DNA from: Oscillospiraceae bacterium
GTDB taxonomy: Bacteria > Bacillota > Clostridia > Oscillospirales > Oscillospiraceae
DNA length: 64,000 nt
Reading direction: 5' to 3'
Assembly (NCBI GenBank): GCA_017518225.1
Contig: JAFWVV010000032.1
Span: forward strand, 1 to 64,000
Positions 33,984 to 43,181 of the stretch are shown in pieces (position 1 is the first letter of the stretch; each line of letters starts with the position of its first letter). The notes below the pieces were generated by a model. That model did not search any database, was not told where the DNA came from, and saw only the letters and a program-made list of their open reading frames with translations. The position numbers and the translations under genes were made by a program.

Positions 33984-34409
33984 ATGAACATTACAACGAA
34001 AGGGCGCTACGCGCTGCGCGTAATGCTGGACATGGCGCAGCGCCCGGAGGAGAAGATTATTCCGCTCAAGGCGATCGCCGAGCGGCAGGGGATATCGCTC
34101 AAGTATCTGGAGCTGATCGTCGGCTCGCTGCGGCAGGGCGGGCTGCTGGAGAGTGCGCGCGGCAAGGACGGCGGCTACGGCTTGCGCCGGTCACCGGAGG
34201 AATATACGGTCGGCGAGATTTTGCAGTGTGTGGAGGACAGCCTCGCGCCGGTTGCCTGCATCAAGGACGGCGTCGTCCGCTGCGATCAGGCGGAGGGCTG
34301 CATTACGCTGCCCATGTGGCAGGAGCTCGACGAGCTGACGAACAGCTATCTCTCGTCTATTACCCTCGCGGATTTGCTGTCGGGGGAAAAATGGAGAGCA
34401 AGGTCTTGA
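33984..34409 (+). CDS. iscR: Rrf2-family regulator, IscR-like
   Basis: A 141-residue winged-helix regulator starting MNITTKGRYALRVMLDMA, the Rrf2 signature. Three cysteines near the C-terminus (VACIKDGVVRCDQAEGC, C-x6-C-x5-C) match the cluster-binding site of IscR. It most likely represses the nifS-nifU genes directly downstream when the cluster is present. The start follows AGGGGGCGACAAGATG. Confidence 0.92.
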   Translation: MNITTKGRYALRVMLDMAQRPEEKIIPLKAIAERQGISLKYLELIVGSLRQGGLLESARGKDGGYGLRRSPEEYTVGEILQCVEDSLAPVACIKDGVVRCDQAEGCITLPMWQELDELTNSYLSSITLADLLSGEKWRARS

Positions 34410-34433
34410 CAAATCCGCCGAGGGTGCTATAAT
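34406..34433 (+). promoter_or_regulatory. Promoter of nifS-nifU
   Basis: TTGACA (34406-34411), 16-bp spacer, TATAAT (34428-34433). The -35 overlaps the iscR stop codon, so nifS has its own strong promoter in addition to read-through from iscR. Confidence 0.85.
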
Positions 34434-34474
34434 CCCTTGTTAGAAGATAGGGATTAGGAAAGGATACGAAAGAA

Positions 34475-35662
34475 ATGTTTGTCTATGCGGATAATGCAGC
34501 GACCACCGGCGTGTCAAAAGCAGCGCTGGAGGCGATGCTTCCTTATTTGACAGAGCAATACGGCAACCCCTCCAGCCTCTATGCCTTTGGGCAGAAGGCG
34601 AAGGAAGCCATAGAGCAGGCGCGCGCGGACGTCGCGGCATGTCTGAACGCCGAGCCACGGGAAATCTACTTCACTTCCGGCGGCAGCGAGGCCGATAATC
34701 AGGCGATCGTTTCGGCGGCGCGCAACGGCGCGAAGAAAGGCAAAAAGCATCTGATCTCCACCAAGTTTGAGCATCATGCGGTGCTGCATACGCTCAAACG
34801 GCTGGAAAAAGAGGGCTTTGAGGTCACGCTGATAGACGTGAACGCCGACGGCGTCGTCCGCGTGGAGGATCTTGAGGCGGCAATCCGTCCGGACACTGCG
34901 CTCGTCACCGTGATGTTTGCCAACAACGAGATCGGTACGGTACAGCCCATCGCGGAGATCGGCGCGCTCTGCCGCGAGAAGAAGATTCCCTTCCACACGG
35001 ACGCGGTGCAGGCGGCGGGGCATATCCCGCTGGACGTCAAGGCGCTCAACGTGGATATGCTCAGTATTTCCGGGCATAAGTTCCATGCACCCAAGGGCGT
35101 CGGCGCGCTCTACGTCAAAAAAGGCGTGCTGATCAGCAACCTCATTGACGGCGGCGCGCAGGAGCGCGGCAAGCGCGCGGGCACGGAAAACGTCGCGGGG
35201 ATCGTGGCGATGGCTGCGGCGCTGAAGGAGTCTGTGGCGCACATGGAGGAGAACACGGCAAAGATCGTCCCCATGCGCGACCGGCTTTTTGAGGAATTGA
35301 GCAAGATTCCGCACAGTAAAATCAACGGCAGTCTCGAAAAGCACGTGCCCGGTACGGTCAACATGTGCTTTGAGGGCATCGAGGGCGAGAGTCTGCTGCT
35401 GCTGCTCGACGATGAGGGCATCTGCGCCTCCTCCGGCAGCGCCTGTACCTCCGGTTCGCTCGATCCCAGTCACGTGTTGCTGGCGATCGGTTTGCCGCAC
35501 GAGGTCGCGCACGGCTCGCTGCGCTTGAGTCTGAGCGAGTATAACAGCATGGAGGACGTGGAGCATATCATCCGCGTCGTGCCCCGTGTGGTCGATTATT
35601 TGAGAAATATGTCTCCGGTTTGGGATGAACTGGAAAAGGGCGAGCGCCCGCATCTGATTTGA
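34475..35662 (+). CDS. nifS: Cysteine desulfurase (NifS/IscS type)
   Basis: A 395-residue PLP enzyme that supplies sulfur for Fe-S cluster assembly by desulfurating cysteine. ADNAATT at the N-terminus, [18 protein letters not shown] with the PLP-binding lysine near residue 200, and [19 protein letters not shown] with the persulfide cysteine near residue 325. Length is typical of group I enzymes. It is followed 16 bp later by the scaffold gene. Confidence 0.96.
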   Translation: MFVYADNAATTGVSKAALEAMLPYLTEQYGNPSSLYAFGQKAKEAIEQARADVAACLNAEPREIYFTSGGSEADNQAIVSAARNGAKKGKKHLISTKFEHHAVLHTLKRLEKEGFEVTLIDVNADGVVRVEDLEAAIRPDTALVTVMFANNEIGTVQPIAEIGALCREKKIPFHTDAVQAAGHIPLDVKALNVDMLSISGHKFHAPKGVGALYVKKGVLISNLIDGGAQERGKRAGTENVAGIVAMAAALKESVAHMEENTAKIVPMRDRLFEELSKIPHSKINGSLEKHVPGTVNMCFEGIEGESLLLLLDDEGICASSGSACTSGSLDPSHVLLAIGLPHEVAHGSLRLSLSEYNSMEDVEHIIRVVPRVVDYLRNMSPVWDELEKGERPHLI

Positions 35663-35678
35663 CAGGGAGGAACTGACA

Positions 35679-36122
35679 ATGGCTCTGTATAGCGAAAAGG
35701 TGATGGATCATTTCCGCAATCCGCGCAACATGGGCAAGCTGGACGACGCCGACGGCATCGGCGAGGTCGGCAACGCCAAGTGCGGCGACATCATGCGCAT
35801 GTATATCAAGGTGGACGACGAAGGCGTTATCACCGACTGCAAGTTTAATACTTTCGGCTGCGGCAGCGCGATCGCGACCAGCTCCATGGCGACGGAGCTG
35901 ATCATCGGCAAGCCCATTGACGAGGCGCTGCAGCTTTCCAACCAGGCGGTGGTCGAAGCGCTGGACGGTCTGCCCGTGCACAAGATCCACTGCTCCGTGC
36001 TGGCCGAAGAGGCCGTGCGCGCTGCCGTGAAGGACTATTACGACCGCAAGGGCATCGCATACGATCCCGCGCAGTTCCAGTTCCACAACGAGGAAGAGGA
36101 GCACGGACACACGGAAGAATGA
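35679..36122 (+). CDS. nifU: Iron-sulfur cluster scaffold NifU/IscU
   Basis: A 147-residue scaffold of the NifU N-terminal/IscU type. The three cluster-ligand cysteines are seen: NAKCGDIM near 35, FGCGSAIAT near 61 and IHCSVLAEEA near 105. The conserved Asp follows the first Cys (CGD). The C-terminal tail is acidic and His-rich. It receives sulfur from the upstream desulfurase; operon structure is iscR-nifS-nifU. Confidence 0.95.
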   Translation: MALYSEKVMDHFRNPRNMGKLDDADGIGEVGNAKCGDIMRMYIKVDDEGVITDCKFNTFGCGSAIATSSMATELIIGKPIDEALQLSNQAVVEALDGLPVHKIHCSVLAEEAVRAAVKDYYDRKGIAYDPAQFQFHNEEEEHGHTEE

Positions 36123-36144
36123 GCTTCCGGGCTTATCATCGTGA

Positions 36145-36190
36145 AAAAGAGGCTATGAGCTGCAAAGTTTAGCAGCTCATAGCCTCTTTT
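36145..36190 (+). terminator. Terminator of the iscR-nifS-nifU operon
   Basis: Perfect 19-bp stem (36145-36163 with 36172-36190), ending in TTTT. Confidence 0.9.
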
Positions 36191-36192
36191 GC

Positions 36193-36221
36193 TTGTAAAA
36201 AGAATGCTTTTATGTCATAAT
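36193..36221 (+). promoter_or_regulatory. Promoter of dut
   Basis: TTGTAA (36193-36198), 17-bp spacer, CATAAT (36216-36221). Confidence 0.6.
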
Positions 36222-36252
36222 GCACATTAGACTGAAAACGGGGGTGGAAGCC

Positions 36253-36669
36253 ATGAGACTTCGTATCGTTTTGGATGAGGGAGCGAAAATGCCGCTGCGC
36301 GCGCATCCGCAGGACGCCGGGATGGATCTGTTTACACGGGAGGAGCTTTTGATCCCCGCGCGCGGCTCCGCGGTGTGCGATACCGGCGTACATATTGAGA
36401 TTCCGGAGGGCTACGTCGGCTTTATCAAGAGCAAGAGCGGCCTGAACGTCAAGAAAAATCTGCTGGCTGAGGGCGTCATTGACGCGGGCTATACCGGGCC
36501 GATCGTCGTCAAGATTTATAATCACGGCGACGAGGACGTGCTCCTTTCCGCCGGAGACAAGCTGACGCAGCTGGTGGTCCTGCCCGTGGCCCTGCCGGAG
36601 CTGGAGCTTTGTGACAGCTTGACGGAGACCGCGCGTGGAGACGGCGGCTTTGGCAGCACGGGGAGATAA
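36253..36669 (+). CDS. dut: dUTP diphosphatase
   Basis: A 138-residue trimeric dUTPase; hydrolyses dUTP to dUMP and PPi, keeping uracil out of DNA. All five motifs are seen: DAGMDLF, KSKSGL, EGVIDAGYTGPI, GDKLTQLVV and the C-terminal RGDGGFGSTGR. The start at 36253 has GGGGTGGAAG before it. An acyl-ACP thioesterase gene follows after 10 bp. Confidence 0.95.
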   Translation: MRLRIVLDEGAKMPLRAHPQDAGMDLFTREELLIPARGSAVCDTGVHIEIPEGYVGFIKSKSGLNVKKNLLAEGVIDAGYTGPIVVKIYNHGDEDVLLSAGDKLTQLVVLPVALPELELCDSLTETARGDGGFGSTGR

Positions 36670-36679
36670 GGGGAACAAG

Positions 36680-37375
36680 ATGGAACGCATGAGACAGACG
36701 CTCGCGATGCCCCTCGAGGGCAGCAGCGCAAGCCTGCTGCGATTGCTGCAGCAGCTTGCTTCGGCGGATGCGCAGCGGCGCGGCGCAGGGCAGGCGGTGC
36801 TTGCGGCGAAGGGCTGCACCTGGGTGCTGGTAAAAAATCGCTTGACATTTTCCCGGTTTCCCGCCCCGGGCGAGCGGATCAGCGTTGAGACCTGGCCTTT
36901 GCAGGGACGCTTTTCTCTTTATCCGCGCCATTTCGATATCTTCGATGCGGCGGGTGAGAACGTGGCGCACGTGGAAAGCCTCTGGGCGGTGATGGATATC
37001 GAGAGCCGCCGTCTGCTGAATGCAGAAGAACGCGGCATTGAGATGGCAGGCGTGGAGAACTTGCCCTTTCGTCCGGCTCGTCGGATCCAGCTTGACGAGG
37101 GCGGCGAGCGTTTTGATTTTACGCCCGACCGGGAGCAGATCGACGAAAACGGGCACATGAACAACGCCGCCTATCTGGATGCGGCGGAGGCGCATCTGCC
37201 GGAAAGCCTTCGCGGCCGCGCCCTGCGCGAGATTGCGATCGACTACGAGCACGAGCTGCTGCCGGAGCGCCACGCGACGCTGCGCGTGCTGCCGGGCGAG
37301 GATCACTGTCTCTTTGAGGCGACGATGGACGGAAAAATCTGCTTTCGTTTACGGGAGGATTTTTTCCCCGTTTAA
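36680..37375 (+). CDS. Acyl-ACP thioesterase
   Basis: A 231-residue double hot-dog protein. N-terminal hot-dog has WVLVKNRLTFSRFPAPGERI and the central VESLWAVMDIESRRL; the C-terminal hot-dog holds the catalytic DENGHMNNAAYLD, where Asn and His are the FatA-type residues. It releases fatty acids from acyl carrier protein. Start behind AAGGGGAACAAG. Its last 27 bp overlap the 3' end of the opposite Nudix gene. Confidence 0.88.
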   Translation: MERMRQTLAMPLEGSSASLLRLLQQLASADAQRRGAGQAVLAAKGCTWVLVKNRLTFSRFPAPGERISVETWPLQGRFSLYPRHFDIFDAAGENVAHVESLWAVMDIESRRLLNAEERGIEMAGVENLPFRPARRIQLDEGGERFDFTPDREQIDENGHMNNAAYLDAAEAHLPESLRGRALREIAIDYEHELLPERHATLRVLPGEDHCLFEATMDGKICFRLREDFFPV

Positions 37376-37819
37376 AACCGCTTGTATGAGCGAGTCGGCG
37401 TGATAGCAGAGCTTGAGGGAAAAGAAGGGGACTTCTTCGTCGAGAAGCCGCAGGAAGATCTTGTCGCCCTCCCAGATGGGCAGCGTCGGCAGCGTCTCCC
37501 AGGGGAGCCATTCAAGCTGCCCCTCCGCGCAGTCTTCCCGAAGCTGACCGTGGAAGCGATCGGCGGTGAACAGGTGCATGTACTCGGTTTCGCCGTCGAG
37601 CACGAAGGTGATGATGCCGCGATAGCGCCAGGCGTCGAGCGAAAGCCCCGTCTCCTCGTACACCTCGCGCAGCATACAGTCCTCCGGGCTTTCGCCCGGC
37701 TCGAACTTGCCGCCGATGCCGATCCATTTGTCGCGGTTTTGATCCTGCGCCTTTTTGATCCGGTGCATCAGCAGCACCTCTCCGCCGCGGCGGATATAAC
37801 ACAGGCTGGTATTGAGCAT
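37349..37819 (-). CDS. Nudix hydrolase (8-oxo-dGTP diphosphatase-like)
   Basis: A 156-residue MutT-like protein with a full Nudix box (GGKFEPGESPEDCMLREVY + EETGL; Gx5Ex7REUxEExGU). The family hydrolyses nucleoside diphosphate-linked compounds; the N-terminal part (VLLMHRIKKAQDQNRDKW) is typical of the clostridial 8-oxo-dGTP group, but specificity is not certain. The start at 37819 has GAGGTGA before it. It overlaps the thioesterase 3' end. Confidence 0.88.
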   Translation of the reverse strand: MLNTSLCYIRRGGEVLLMHRIKKAQDQNRDKWIGIGGKFEPGESPEDCMLREVYEETGLSLDAWRYRGIITFVLDGETEYMHLFTADRFHGQLREDCAEGQLEWLPWETLPTLPIWEGDKIFLRLLDEEVPFFSLKLCYHADSLIQAVLNGEKILP

Positions 37820-37837
37820 AAAAATCACCTCTGAAAT

Positions 37838-37846
37838 ACTATACCA
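37838..37846 (-). promoter_or_regulatory. Extended -10 promoter of the Nudix gene
   Basis: Minus strand TGGTATAGT; no strong -35. Confidence 0.5.
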
Positions 37847-37934
37847 TTTTTGCGAAAAAAAGAAAACAAAAGATGTTTTGTACGAAGCATTGGAAGTGAA
37901 AGCTGTTGTTGAGACAGTCAGATAGGAATACAAC

Positions 37935-39760
37935 ATGAAACAGGAAATGAAAAAACCAAATACCAAGGCCGGGCTGATTGCTTTCTTTTTGCAGGGGAGC
38001 AAGCGCTATTTCGCGCTGGCGATCATCTCGGCGCTCATAACGAATCTGGCCGAGATGATCAATCCCCAGATCATCCGTATTGCGCTGGATCATGTGATCG
38101 GCAAGGCTCCAACGGACAATTTGTCTGCGTTTGCCAGGGCGCTGATTGAGCGCGCGGGCGGCGTGGAGCTGCTGCGCGAGAAGCTCTGGATCATGGCGCT
38201 GGCGATCGTCGCGGTGGCGCTGGTCGGCGTCGTCGGCCAGTATCTCTTCCGCGTGAGCAACACCCAGGGCGCGGAGACCCTCGTCAAGACCATGCGCGAC
38301 AGGCTTTATGCGCATATTGCGCGTCTGCCCTTTGGCTGGCACATGAAAAACCGTACGGGCGATATCATCCAGCGCTGCACCTCGGATATCGATACGCTGA
38401 AAAATTTTGTCGCAGAGCAGCTGACCTCGATCTTCCGTATCGCGATTTTGCTGGTGCTGTCTTTGAGCTTTATGCTCAGCATGAACCCGCTCCTGACCCT
38501 GATCGCCTTCATCCCGATGCCGTTTATTATCCTGTACTCCATGCGCTTTCACAAGAAAATCGGCGCAGGCTTTCTGGATTGTGACGAGAACGAGGGCAAG
38601 CTTTCGGCGATGGCGCAGGAGAATCTGACGGGCGTACGTGTGGTGCGCGCTTTCGGACGCGAGCGCTATGAAAAGGATCGCTTTGAGGAGCACAACGAGT
38701 ACTATACCGGGCTTTGGGTCAAGCTTTCGCGGGTGATGAGCACCTATTGGAGCACGGCGGACGTCCTGTCCGGGCTTCAGGTCATGCTGATCGTCGTGTT
38801 CGGTGCGGTGTTCTGCCTGCATGGGCGGATGAATCCCGGTGAATACGTGGCCTTTCTGTCCTACAACCAGATGCTGGTCTGGCCGATCCGTATGCTGGGG
38901 CGTATGATTTCGCAAATGAGCAAGGCGGGCGTCTCGATGGAGCGTATCGCCTATATTATGGACAGCGAGACCGAGCGCGACGAGCCGGACGCCATCGACG
39001 CCGACATGACGGGGGATATCCGCTTTGAACACGTAAACTTTGGCTATGAAAACAGCCCCCAGATGCTCTACGATATCGACTTTACGCTCCCCGCCGGCAC
39101 GACGCTCGGCATCCTCGGCGGTACGGGCAGCGGCAAGTCTACGATGATGGCGCTGCTCGATAAGCTCTACGACGTGGAGGAGGGACAGGGGCGCATCACG
39201 ATCGGCGGCGTGGATCTGCGAAAAATCCGCACCGCTCATCTGCGTCAAAACATTGGCATGGTGCTGCAGGAGCCCTATCTCTTTTCGAGAACACTTGAGG
39301 AGAATATCGCGATCACCCGCCCGGGATCAGCCGCGAGGAGATCCGCGAGGCGGCGCGCGCCGCCTGCCTGGACGAGACGATCGAGAGCTTTTCCAAGGGC
39401 TATGAGACCTTTGTCGGAGAGCGCGGCGTTACGCTCTCCGGCGGACAGAAGCAGCGCGCGGCGATTGCCCGCACGCTGACGCAGAAGACGCCCATCATGA
39501 TTTTTGACGATTCGCTCTCCGCCGTCGACACCGAAACGGACGCAAAAATCCGCGCCGCGCTGCAAAGCCGCTTCGGTACGGCGACGATCATTCTGATTTC
39601 ACACCGTATCACGACGCTCTCGAAGGCCGACCAGATTCTGGTGCTGGACAAGGGGCGCATCGTGGAGCGCGGCAGCCACGACGAGTTGAAAAACGCAGGC
39701 GGCATCTATCAAAAGATTTATGAGATCCAGTCCGGTACAGGAGAGGAGGCGGCGGTATGA
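37935..39760 (+). pseudogene. ABC exporter subunit, frame broken near 39320
   Basis: First subunit of a heterodimeric exporter. Codons from 37935 encode six transmembrane segments, the Walker A motif GGTGSGKSTMM and the Q-loop up to ENIAITRPG. The frame then shifts by -1 at CCCGGGA (39320-39326) and the rest, ISREEIREAARAACLDE, the signature LSGGQKQR, Walker B IMIFDDSLSAVDTE and H-loop LISHRIT, is read in another frame to 39760. Read through, the protein would be about 608 residues and full length. Without it translation stops at 39479 and lacks the signature, Walker B and H-loop. Walker B ends in Asp instead of Glu, as in the degenerate site of TM287-type subunits. Causes: mutation, sequencing error, or (less likely) slippage. 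Confidence 0.82.
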
Positions 39761-41568
39761 AGCAAAACGAAGAAAAACATCAGTCGCTGCCCTTTTTTGG
39801 CGTACCGAAGCTCTTTCCTTACGTTGAGCACTATGCGCCGCATCTGCTGGCCATCGTGTTTTTCGGGCTGATGGGCAGCGTGGTGGACGTGTCGCTGCCG
39901 CTGTTTCAGCGTTATGCGATCAACCACTACATCGGCGAAAAGACCCTGGATACGCTCGCAATCTTTATTGTGCTGTACGTAAGCTGTCTGGTTTTTTCGG
40001 CGTTTATGAACTATCAGGCGACCTTCCGCGCCTCCTGTGTGGAGGTCTGGATTGGACGCGACCTGCGGAATATGGGCTTCAACCATCTGCAGACCCTGTC
40101 CTTTTCCTACTTTAATCAAAACAGTGTCGGCTATATCCACTCGCGCATCATGAGCGACACCTCGCGCATCGGCATGCTCTTTTCCTGGAGTATGATCGAC
40201 GCGGTCTGGCACCTGTCCTACCTCGTCGGCGCCATTGCGGTGATGTTAGCGGTCAATGCGCGGCTGGCGGGACTGGTGATGCTGATTTTGCCGCTGATCG
40301 TTGTGCTTTATTCTGTTTTCCAGACGAAACTGATCCGCGTCAACCGCCGTATCCGCGAGATCAACTCCAAAATCACCGGCAACTTCAACGAGGGCATCAC
40401 CGGCGCGCGCACGATCAAAACTCTGGCCATCGAGGACAAGATGGACGCGGATTTTTTGGCTGATACGGCGGAAATGAAGCGTACTTCGGTGCGCGCGGCG
40501 CGGCTGCGAGGCCTCTTCTCCGCGACGATGAGCTTCGCCTCCTCGCTGGCGCTGGCGATCGTCCTCTGGAAGGGCGGCGTGATCGCCGAGCACGAGATCG
40601 GCACCTTTACGATGTTCATGTCCTACGCACAGGGGCTGATGGAGCCGGTGCGCTGGCTGATCGACGCGATCTCCGATCTCATTACGACGCAGGTGAACAT
40701 CGAGCGTCTGACAAAGCTGCTGGAAACCAAGTCCGACGTCACCGATACACCGGAGGTCATCGCGCGCTACGGCGACAGCTTTGAGCCCAAGCGTGAAAAC
40801 TGGGAGGAGCTCAAGGGGGATATCGCCTTTGACGACGTCAGCTTCCGGTACCCGGACGGTGACGAGATGGTGCTCGAGCACTTCAGCCTCCAGATTCCCT
40901 TTGGCTCAAACATCGCCATCGTGGGCGAGACGGGCGCCGGAAAATCGACGCTCGTCAATCTGGTCTGCCGCTTCTACGAGCCGACGCAGGGCCGCGTGCT
41001 GATCGACGGACGCGATGCGCGTGAGCGCAGCCAGCTCTGGCTGCACTCGTCTATCGGCTACGTGCTGCAGACGCCGCATCTGTTCTCCGGCACCGTGCGT
41101 GAAAATCTCCTCTACGGGAACCCAAACGCTACGGAGGAGCAGATCGCCCGGGCGCTGGAGCTGGTCTCCGCTGCAGACGTGGTGGATCGGCTGGAAAACG
41201 GGCTCGATACCGACGTGGGCGAGGGGGGAGATCTCCTGTCCACCGGCGAAAAGCAGCTTTTGAGCTTTGCGCGCGCGATTTTGGCCGACCCGAAGATTTT
41301 GGTGCTCGACGAGGCGACGAGCTCGGTCGATACCATCACCGAGCAGAAGATCCAAAAGGCGATCGACGTCATCGTCAGCGGGCGCACATCCATCGTCATT
41401 GCGCACCGCCTGTCCACGGTCAAAAACGCCGACTGCATCCTCGTGGTCAAGGACGGCAAGATCGTGGAGCAGGGGACGCACCGCGAGCTTCTGGCGCTGG
41501 ACGGCTACTACAAGCAGCTCTACACCCGCCAGTACGAGGACGAGGCGACGCAGAGCGCGCTCAATTAA
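39757..41568 (+). CDS. ABC exporter subunit, ATPase-membrane fusion
   Basis: A 603-residue half transporter with six transmembrane segments and an ATPase: Walker A VGETGAGKSTLVNLV, signature LLSTGEKQLLSFARAI (STGE in place of SGGQ), Walker B ILVLDEATSSVD with the catalytic Glu and H-loop VIAHRLSTV. This is the catalytically competent partner of the subunit upstream, as in heterodimeric multidrug exporters such as TM287/288. It overlaps the upstream gene by 4 bp (ATGA). Substrate unknown; drug or lipid export is the usual role. Confidence 0.93.
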   Translation: MKQNEEKHQSLPFFGVPKLFPYVEHYAPHLLAIVFFGLMGSVVDVSLPLFQRYAINHYIGEKTLDTLAIFIVLYVSCLVFSAFMNYQATFRASCVEVWIGRDLRNMGFNHLQTLSFSYFNQNSVGYIHSRIMSDTSRIGMLFSWSMIDAVWHLSYLVGAIAVMLAVNARLAGLVMLILPLIVVLYSVFQTKLIRVNRRIREINSKITGNFNEGITGARTIKTLAIEDKMDADFLADTAEMKRTSVRAARLRGLFSATMSFASSLALAIVLWKGGVIAEHEIGTFTMFMSYAQGLMEPVRWLIDAISDLITTQVNIERLTKLLETKSDVTDTPEVIARYGDSFEPKRENWEELKGDIAFDDVSFRYPDGDEMVLEHFSLQIPFGSNIAIVGETGAGKSTLVNLVCRFYEPTQGRVLIDGRDARERSQLWLHSSIGYVLQTPHLFSGTVRENLLYGNPNATEEQIARALELVSAADVVDRLENGLDTDVGEGGDLLSTGEKQLLSFARAILADPKILVLDEATSSVDTITEQKIQKAIDVIVSGRTSIVIAHRLSTVKNADCILVVKDGKIVEQGTHRELLALDGYYKQLYTRQYEDEATQSALN

Positions 41569-41582
41569 ATCACCCGGCCACA

Positions 41583-41619
41583 CACCGCAGAAGGGTTTTG
41601 ACCTTCTGCGGTGTTTTTT
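41583..41619 (+). terminator. Terminator of the exporter operon
   Basis: Perfect 12-bp stem CACCGCAGAAGG (41583-41594) with CCTTCTGCGGTG (41602-41613), then TTTTTT. Confidence 0.92.
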
Positions 41620-41643
41620 GGATAATTAAAAAGTAAACAAAAC

Positions 41644-41692
41644 TATGTAAATTATATTAAGTTAATAAAAATATGTAAATTAAATTATGTAA
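41644..41692. repeat. AT-rich direct repeats upstream of mntP
   Basis: TATGTAAATTA at 41644-41654 and 41672-41682, and TATGTAA at 41686-41692; spacings of 28 and 14 bp. They lie just upstream of the -35 of mntP and may be an operator or an UP-element-like tract. Confidence 0.5.
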
Positions 41693-41709
41693 CAAACCCG
41701 GGGCGCGGC

Positions 41710-41738
41710 TTGACTTTTTGGGGGCTTTGCTATACAGT
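41710..41738 (+). promoter_or_regulatory. Promoter of mntP
   Basis: TTGACT (41710-41715), 17-bp spacer, TACAGT (41733-41738). Confidence 0.6.
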
Positions 41739-41767
41739 AGGAGAAAAATTTCAAGGAGTTTTTCGTC

Positions 41768-42337
41768 ATGGGATTTTGGGAACTGCTGATGACCGGACTG
41801 GCTTTGAGTATGGATGCCTTTGCCGTTTCTGTCTGCAAGGGCTTAAGTTTGCGACGGCTGCAGCTGAAGCACGCGTTGCTGGCGGGGCTGTATTTTGGCG
41901 GCTTTCAGGCCTTGATGCCGCTACTCGGCTGGGCGCTGGGGATTCGCTTTCAGGCGCTCATTGAGCGTGTGGATCATTGGATTGCGTTCTTTTTGCTGCT
42001 GGTGATCGGCTTAAGTATGATCCGCGAGGCTTTGGGCAAGGCAGAGGAACAAAATGACGATTTCGGCGTCAAAACGATGTTGCTGCTGGCGGTGGCTACC
42101 AGCATTGACGCGCTGGCTGTCGGCGTTACGTTCGCCTTTTTGCAGGTACATATTCTCCCCGCTGTTGGACTGATTGGCGCAACGACCTTTCTGCTGTCGG
42201 CGCTGGGAATCTATATCGGCAAGACCTTTGGCGCGCGCTTTCGTTCGGGTGCGGAGCTGGCCGGCGGCGTGATTTTGATCCTGATCGGCACAAGGATTCT
42301 TCTGGAGCATCTGGGACTGTTGACGCTGCCGTTTTAA
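41768..42337 (+). CDS. mntP: Manganese efflux pump MntP
   Basis: A 189-residue membrane protein with six hydrophobic segments in two repeats, each with the conserved acidic motif: ALSMDAFAVSVCKG in the first and ATSIDALAVGVTFAF in the second. This is the MntP family (DUF204) which exports Mn2+ and prevents toxicity. The start has CAAGGAG upstream. I did not see the yybP-ykoY manganese riboswitch that often precedes mntP. Confidence 0.93.
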   Translation: MGFWELLMTGLALSMDAFAVSVCKGLSLRRLQLKHALLAGLYFGGFQALMPLLGWALGIRFQALIERVDHWIAFFLLLVIGLSMIREALGKAEEQNDDFGVKTMLLLAVATSIDALAVGVTFAFLQVHILPAVGLIGATTFLLSALGIYIGKTFGARFRSGAELAGGVILILIGTRILLEHLGLLTLPF

Positions 42338-42425
42338 GCCGTACGAGCATTTCTTAATATTCTGAAAAATCGCTTAAAATTATTAAGAATGCGTAAAAAG
42401 GATATAAATAATTAAGTTTTTTTGT

Positions 42426-42431
42426 TATACT
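42426..42431 (+). promoter_or_regulatory. Promoter (-10 only) of the VanY gene
   Basis: TATACT at 42426-42431 without a recognisable -35 at 17 bp; an AT-rich region with TTAAAA/TTAAGA half-sites (42374-42388) lies upstream, which suggests an activator. Confidence 0.4.
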
Positions 42432-42468
42432 GCGGCTAAGGAGAACCGAGCGGAAAGGAGGAACGCGG

Positions 42469-43170
42469 ATGGAAGAACAAACACCGCCCGTTGGCAGAAA
42501 CAGACGCCGACTGTGGATTCTTGCGCCCGTGCTGCTTCTTACGGTGTTGAGCCTCATCTTCCTGGCTACAAGAGCCGTTCACTGGTCATTGCAGCAGAGC
42601 AAGACCCGGCTTCTGACGCTGGTGGATATTGAGCATCCGGTTGAGGATGATTATAACGTGGAATTTATGCTGCTTGGCGATGGACAGATGATGGATTCGC
42701 GCTGTGTGGACGATCTGGAGGCGATGCTTGCCGACTGTCGCGCTGCGGGCGGCAGACCGGAAATCACGGCGTCTTTCCGTACCTGGGGCGCGCAGGAGCG
42801 CTTTTATGAGGAGCGGCTGACGGCGCTGATGGCGGAGCAGGGGCTTGACGAAGAGGCCGCCCGTGCGCGTTTGACACGCAAGATCGAGGCGCCCGGCTAC
42901 AGCGAGCACCAGCTCGGTCTTGCCGTGGATATTCTGGAGGAGGGCAGCGAGCTGCCCGAAGAAGAGCAGAGCGATACGCTGACGCTGCGCTGGCTGCGGG
43001 AAAACGCCTGGCGCTACGGCTTTATCCTGCGCTATGCGGAGAATAAAACGGCGATCACCGGCAAGGATTACCGCCCCTGGCACTTTCGCTACGTCGGCCA
43101 CGAGGCCGCCGCGCAGATCGTAAAATTGGATCTCGCGCTGGAGGAATATCTGGAGATGTTCTTCTCGTGA
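42469..43170 (+). CDS. D-alanyl-D-alanine carboxypeptidase, VanY/M15 family
   Basis: A 233-residue membrane-anchored metallopeptidase: one N-terminal transmembrane segment, then the M15B domain with GYSEHQLGLAVDI (zinc His and Asp) and RPWHFRYVGHEAA (zinc His). It trims the terminal D-alanine of peptidoglycan peptides. A strong site, AGGAGGAACGCGGATG, gives the start. The distance from the transglutaminase and beta-lactamase-like gene suggests general cell-wall maintenance rather than a vancomycin cluster. Confidence 0.9.
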   Translation: MEEQTPPVGRNRRRLWILAPVLLLTVLSLIFLATRAVHWSLQQSKTRLLTLVDIEHPVEDDYNVEFMLLGDGQMMDSRCVDDLEAMLADCRAAGGRPEITASFRTWGAQERFYEERLTALMAEQGLDEEAARARLTRKIEAPGYSEHQLGLAVDILEEGSELPEEEQSDTLTLRWLRENAWRYGFILRYAENKTAITGKDYRPWHFRYVGHEAAAQIVKLDLALEEYLEMFFS

Positions 43171-43181
43171 AGAGACAACGC

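Noticed and set aside
39320..39326. Programmed -1 frameshift in the exporter gene
   Set aside because: Slippery-like heptamer exists by chance or origin, but no stimulatory structure was seen and GGG is a poor slip codon; not called as programmed.
41620..41767. yybP-ykoY manganese riboswitch before mntP
   Set aside because: The conserved element could not be found by eye; AT-rich direct repeats were reported instead.
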